A stretch of DNA of 6,461 bases from Acidilobaceae archaeon (lineage in GTDB: Archaea; Thermoproteota; Thermoprotei_A; Sulfolobales; Acidilobaceae). Where the stretch lies: contig JALWGG010000281.1 of NCBI GenBank assembly GCA_027013765.1, positions 1 through 6,461 of the forward strand. The letters run 5' to 3'. The position numbers and the translations under genes are program-made. The notes below the pieces were generated by a model. The model made no database searches. It was given only the letters and a program-made list of their open reading frames with translations, and had not been told where the DNA came from. This document shows, piece after piece, positions 5,391 to 6,461 of this stretch (positions within the stretch are counted from its first letter, which is position 1; the number at the start of each line of letters is the position of its first letter).

Positions 5391-6230
5391 TCACCCCTTA
5401 GCCGTCCACCCTATCATGCCACGCACATAGTACTTCTGGAGGCCCGCGTATAGTAGTAGGGGGACTAGCATTGCGAATATCGAGCCTGCTGATAGAAGGC
5501 CCCAGTCGAGGTGGTACTGCCCCTTCATAGTCCCTACCTGCAGGGTTACCACATAGTTCTCTGGGCTGATTAGGAACATTAATGCATAGAAGAAGTCGCT
5601 CCACACCCATGTGAATTGTATTGCAGCAACGCTTGCAAGTGCTGGTAGGCTTGCTGGGAGTACTATCCTCAGGAATATCTGTAGCTCCCCCGCACCATCA
5701 ACCCTGGCCGCCTCCTCCATCTCCCTGGGTAGGCTGTCGAAGAAGTTCTTTAGGAAGAATGTTATCCATGCAAGGCCCCAGGAGCTGTGGACGAGTATGA
5801 GGCCGGCCAGCCTATCTAGTAGGTGGAGCTCCTTGAGCATGAAGAATAGTGGGATCACTGACATCTGCTGGGGCATACTCATTATTACTAGGAGTGTTAT
5901 GAATAGGTAGTTCTTTAGTGGGAAGCTGAATCTTGAGAATGCATATGCAGCCAACGCCGCTATCAGTATTGGGGCTATGGTTGATGGTATGGTTACTATG
6001 AGGGAGTTTATGTAGCCCCTCTCAACGGAGTACATGGGGTTGCTCCATGCATCCTTGAAGTTCTCAAGCGTGAAGTGGGCCCCCCCGATGCTCCACCACC
6101 CCTTTATGAGGACCTCGCTGTATGGGCGGAGTGACACCATTACTAGGCCAATGAATGGTAAGGCCCACACAACTGCGAGTCCCCAGGCTATCACTGTCGA
6201 TAGTAGCACCGCGGGCCTAACCCTTGCCAC
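5391..6230 (-). CDS. Carbohydrate ABC transporter permease, MalG type
   Basis: This is an inner permease of a binding-protein-dependent sugar importer (CUT1 family, MalG/UgpE-like). The 279-residue product shows about six hydrophobic segments (first near residues 9-32). It carries the family's EAA loop at about residues 172-200, starting EEAARVDGAGELQIF, which docks onto the ATPase. The C-terminus ends with YYVRGMIGWTAKG, typical of MalG proteins (consensus Q-x-x-x-V-x-G-L-x-x-G-A-V-K-G). GTG 6230 is supported by GGGTGGTGA (6237-6245) with 6-nt spacing. The start overlaps the preceding permease by 14 nt. The last codons AAG GGG TGA form the Shine-Dalgarno site of the ATPase gene, indicating coupled translation. 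The gene is intact, unlike its ATPase partner. The substrate cannot be read from sequence; maltose, trehalose or other oligosaccharides are possible. Confidence 0.92.
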   Translation of the reverse strand: MARVRPAVLLSTVIAWGLAVVWALPFIGLVMVSLRPYSEVLIKGWWSIGGAHFTLENFKDAWSNPMYSVERGYINSLIVTIPSTIAPILIAALAAYAFSRFSFPLKNYLFITLLVIMSMPQQMSVIPLFFMLKELHLLDRLAGLILVHSSWGLAWITFFLKNFFDSLPREMEEAARVDGAGELQIFLRIVLPASLPALASVAAIQFTWVWSDFFYALMFLISPENYVVTLQVGTMKGQYHLDWGLLSAGSIFAMLVPLLLYAGLQKYYVRGMIGWTAKG

Positions 6231-6461
6231 CCCTAGTCACCACCCTGATAAACCAGATCCCGGGTAGTAGGGTTAGGAGGGCTAGGAGGACTGCTGTGGC
6301 AGAGGACCTTGCATAGTCGAGGGCTCTAGCGAAGTATGTATACATTACAAGTGCCATTACATTCGACGAGCCGCCGGGGCCCCCCAGCGTGGATACATAG
6401 ACTATATCGAAGATCTTTAGGTCCCATAGCATGGTCATCACCACCACTATTATAGTAGCGT
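6217..6461 (-). CDS. Carbohydrate ABC transporter permease, MalF type (C-terminal fragment, continues beyond window)
   Basis: Only the last 81 residues or so are in the window; the open frame runs to the right edge (ATIIVVMTMLWDLKIFD at the start). The visible part carries the block after the EAA loop that is characteristic of MalF-type permeases: LKIFDIVYVSTLGGPGGSSN, then a final transmembrane helix near the C-terminus. The GTG and ATG codons near 6447 are internal, because the family needs well over 200 residues before this block. TAG ends it at 6217, inside the start of the MalG-type gene. Together the two would form the heterodimeric channel. A substrate-binding protein gene is expected further upstream, outside the window. 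Confidence 0.88.
   Translation of the reverse strand, partial: ATIIVVVMTMLWDLKIFDIVYVSTLGGPGGSSNVMALVMYTYFARALDYARSSATAVLLALLTLLPGIWFIRVVTRGGKG

Overview
The window looks like the chromosome of a hyperthermophilic crenarchaeon (Thermoproteota), most plausibly Desulfurococcales-like. The evidence is a crenarchaeal-type archaellum gene order, AGG/AGA- and ATA-rich coding sequence, ATG/GTG/TTG starts preceded by GGGGTGA- or GAGGTGA-type Shine-Dalgarno sites, TATA-box intergenic DNA and a T-rich terminator. The genus cannot be fixed from the sequence alone. Every supported gene lies on the minus strand, so genes read from high to low coordinates.

Region 1 (6461 to 4324) is the end of a carbohydrate ABC importer operon. 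It holds the C-terminus of a MalF-type permease that runs off the window, a complete MalG-type permease, and a MalK-type ATPase. Spacing is tight: the permeases overlap by 14 nt, and the ATPase Shine-Dalgarno site contains the stop of the MalG-type gene. The ATPase gene is broken. Its two halves lie in different frames, and the junction fits a deletion of about 25 nt just after the D-loop.

Region 2 (4323 to 4022) is a 302-bp gene-free stretch. It holds the presumed archaellin promoter with a perfect 11-bp inverted repeat upstream, a third copy of the same TGTTTACARG motif, a 9-bp tandem repeat in the leader, and a GC-rich foldable block flanked by TATA-like sequences.

Region 3 (4012 to 1) is an archaellum (fla/arl) operon: archaellin FlaB; a T-rich terminator; a membrane-free coiled-coil protein that I read as FlaD/E-like and that sits where Sulfolobus has FlaX; FlaG; FlaF; FlaH; and FlaI. 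Together these would supply the filament (FlaB), the periplasmic stator (FlaF/FlaG), a cytosolic scaffold (the FlaD/E-like protein) and the motor ATPase with its regulator (FlaI/FlaH). FlaJ would be expected beyond the left edge. The flaI reading frame is interrupted by a TGA at codon 298, just before the Walker A domain, and the 58 nt beyond it still look like FlaI in the same frame.

Two apparently inactivating lesions in 6.5 kb, in otherwise well-preserved operons, are the most striking aspect. They suggest recent gene loss, a mixed population or assembly, or unusual recoding.
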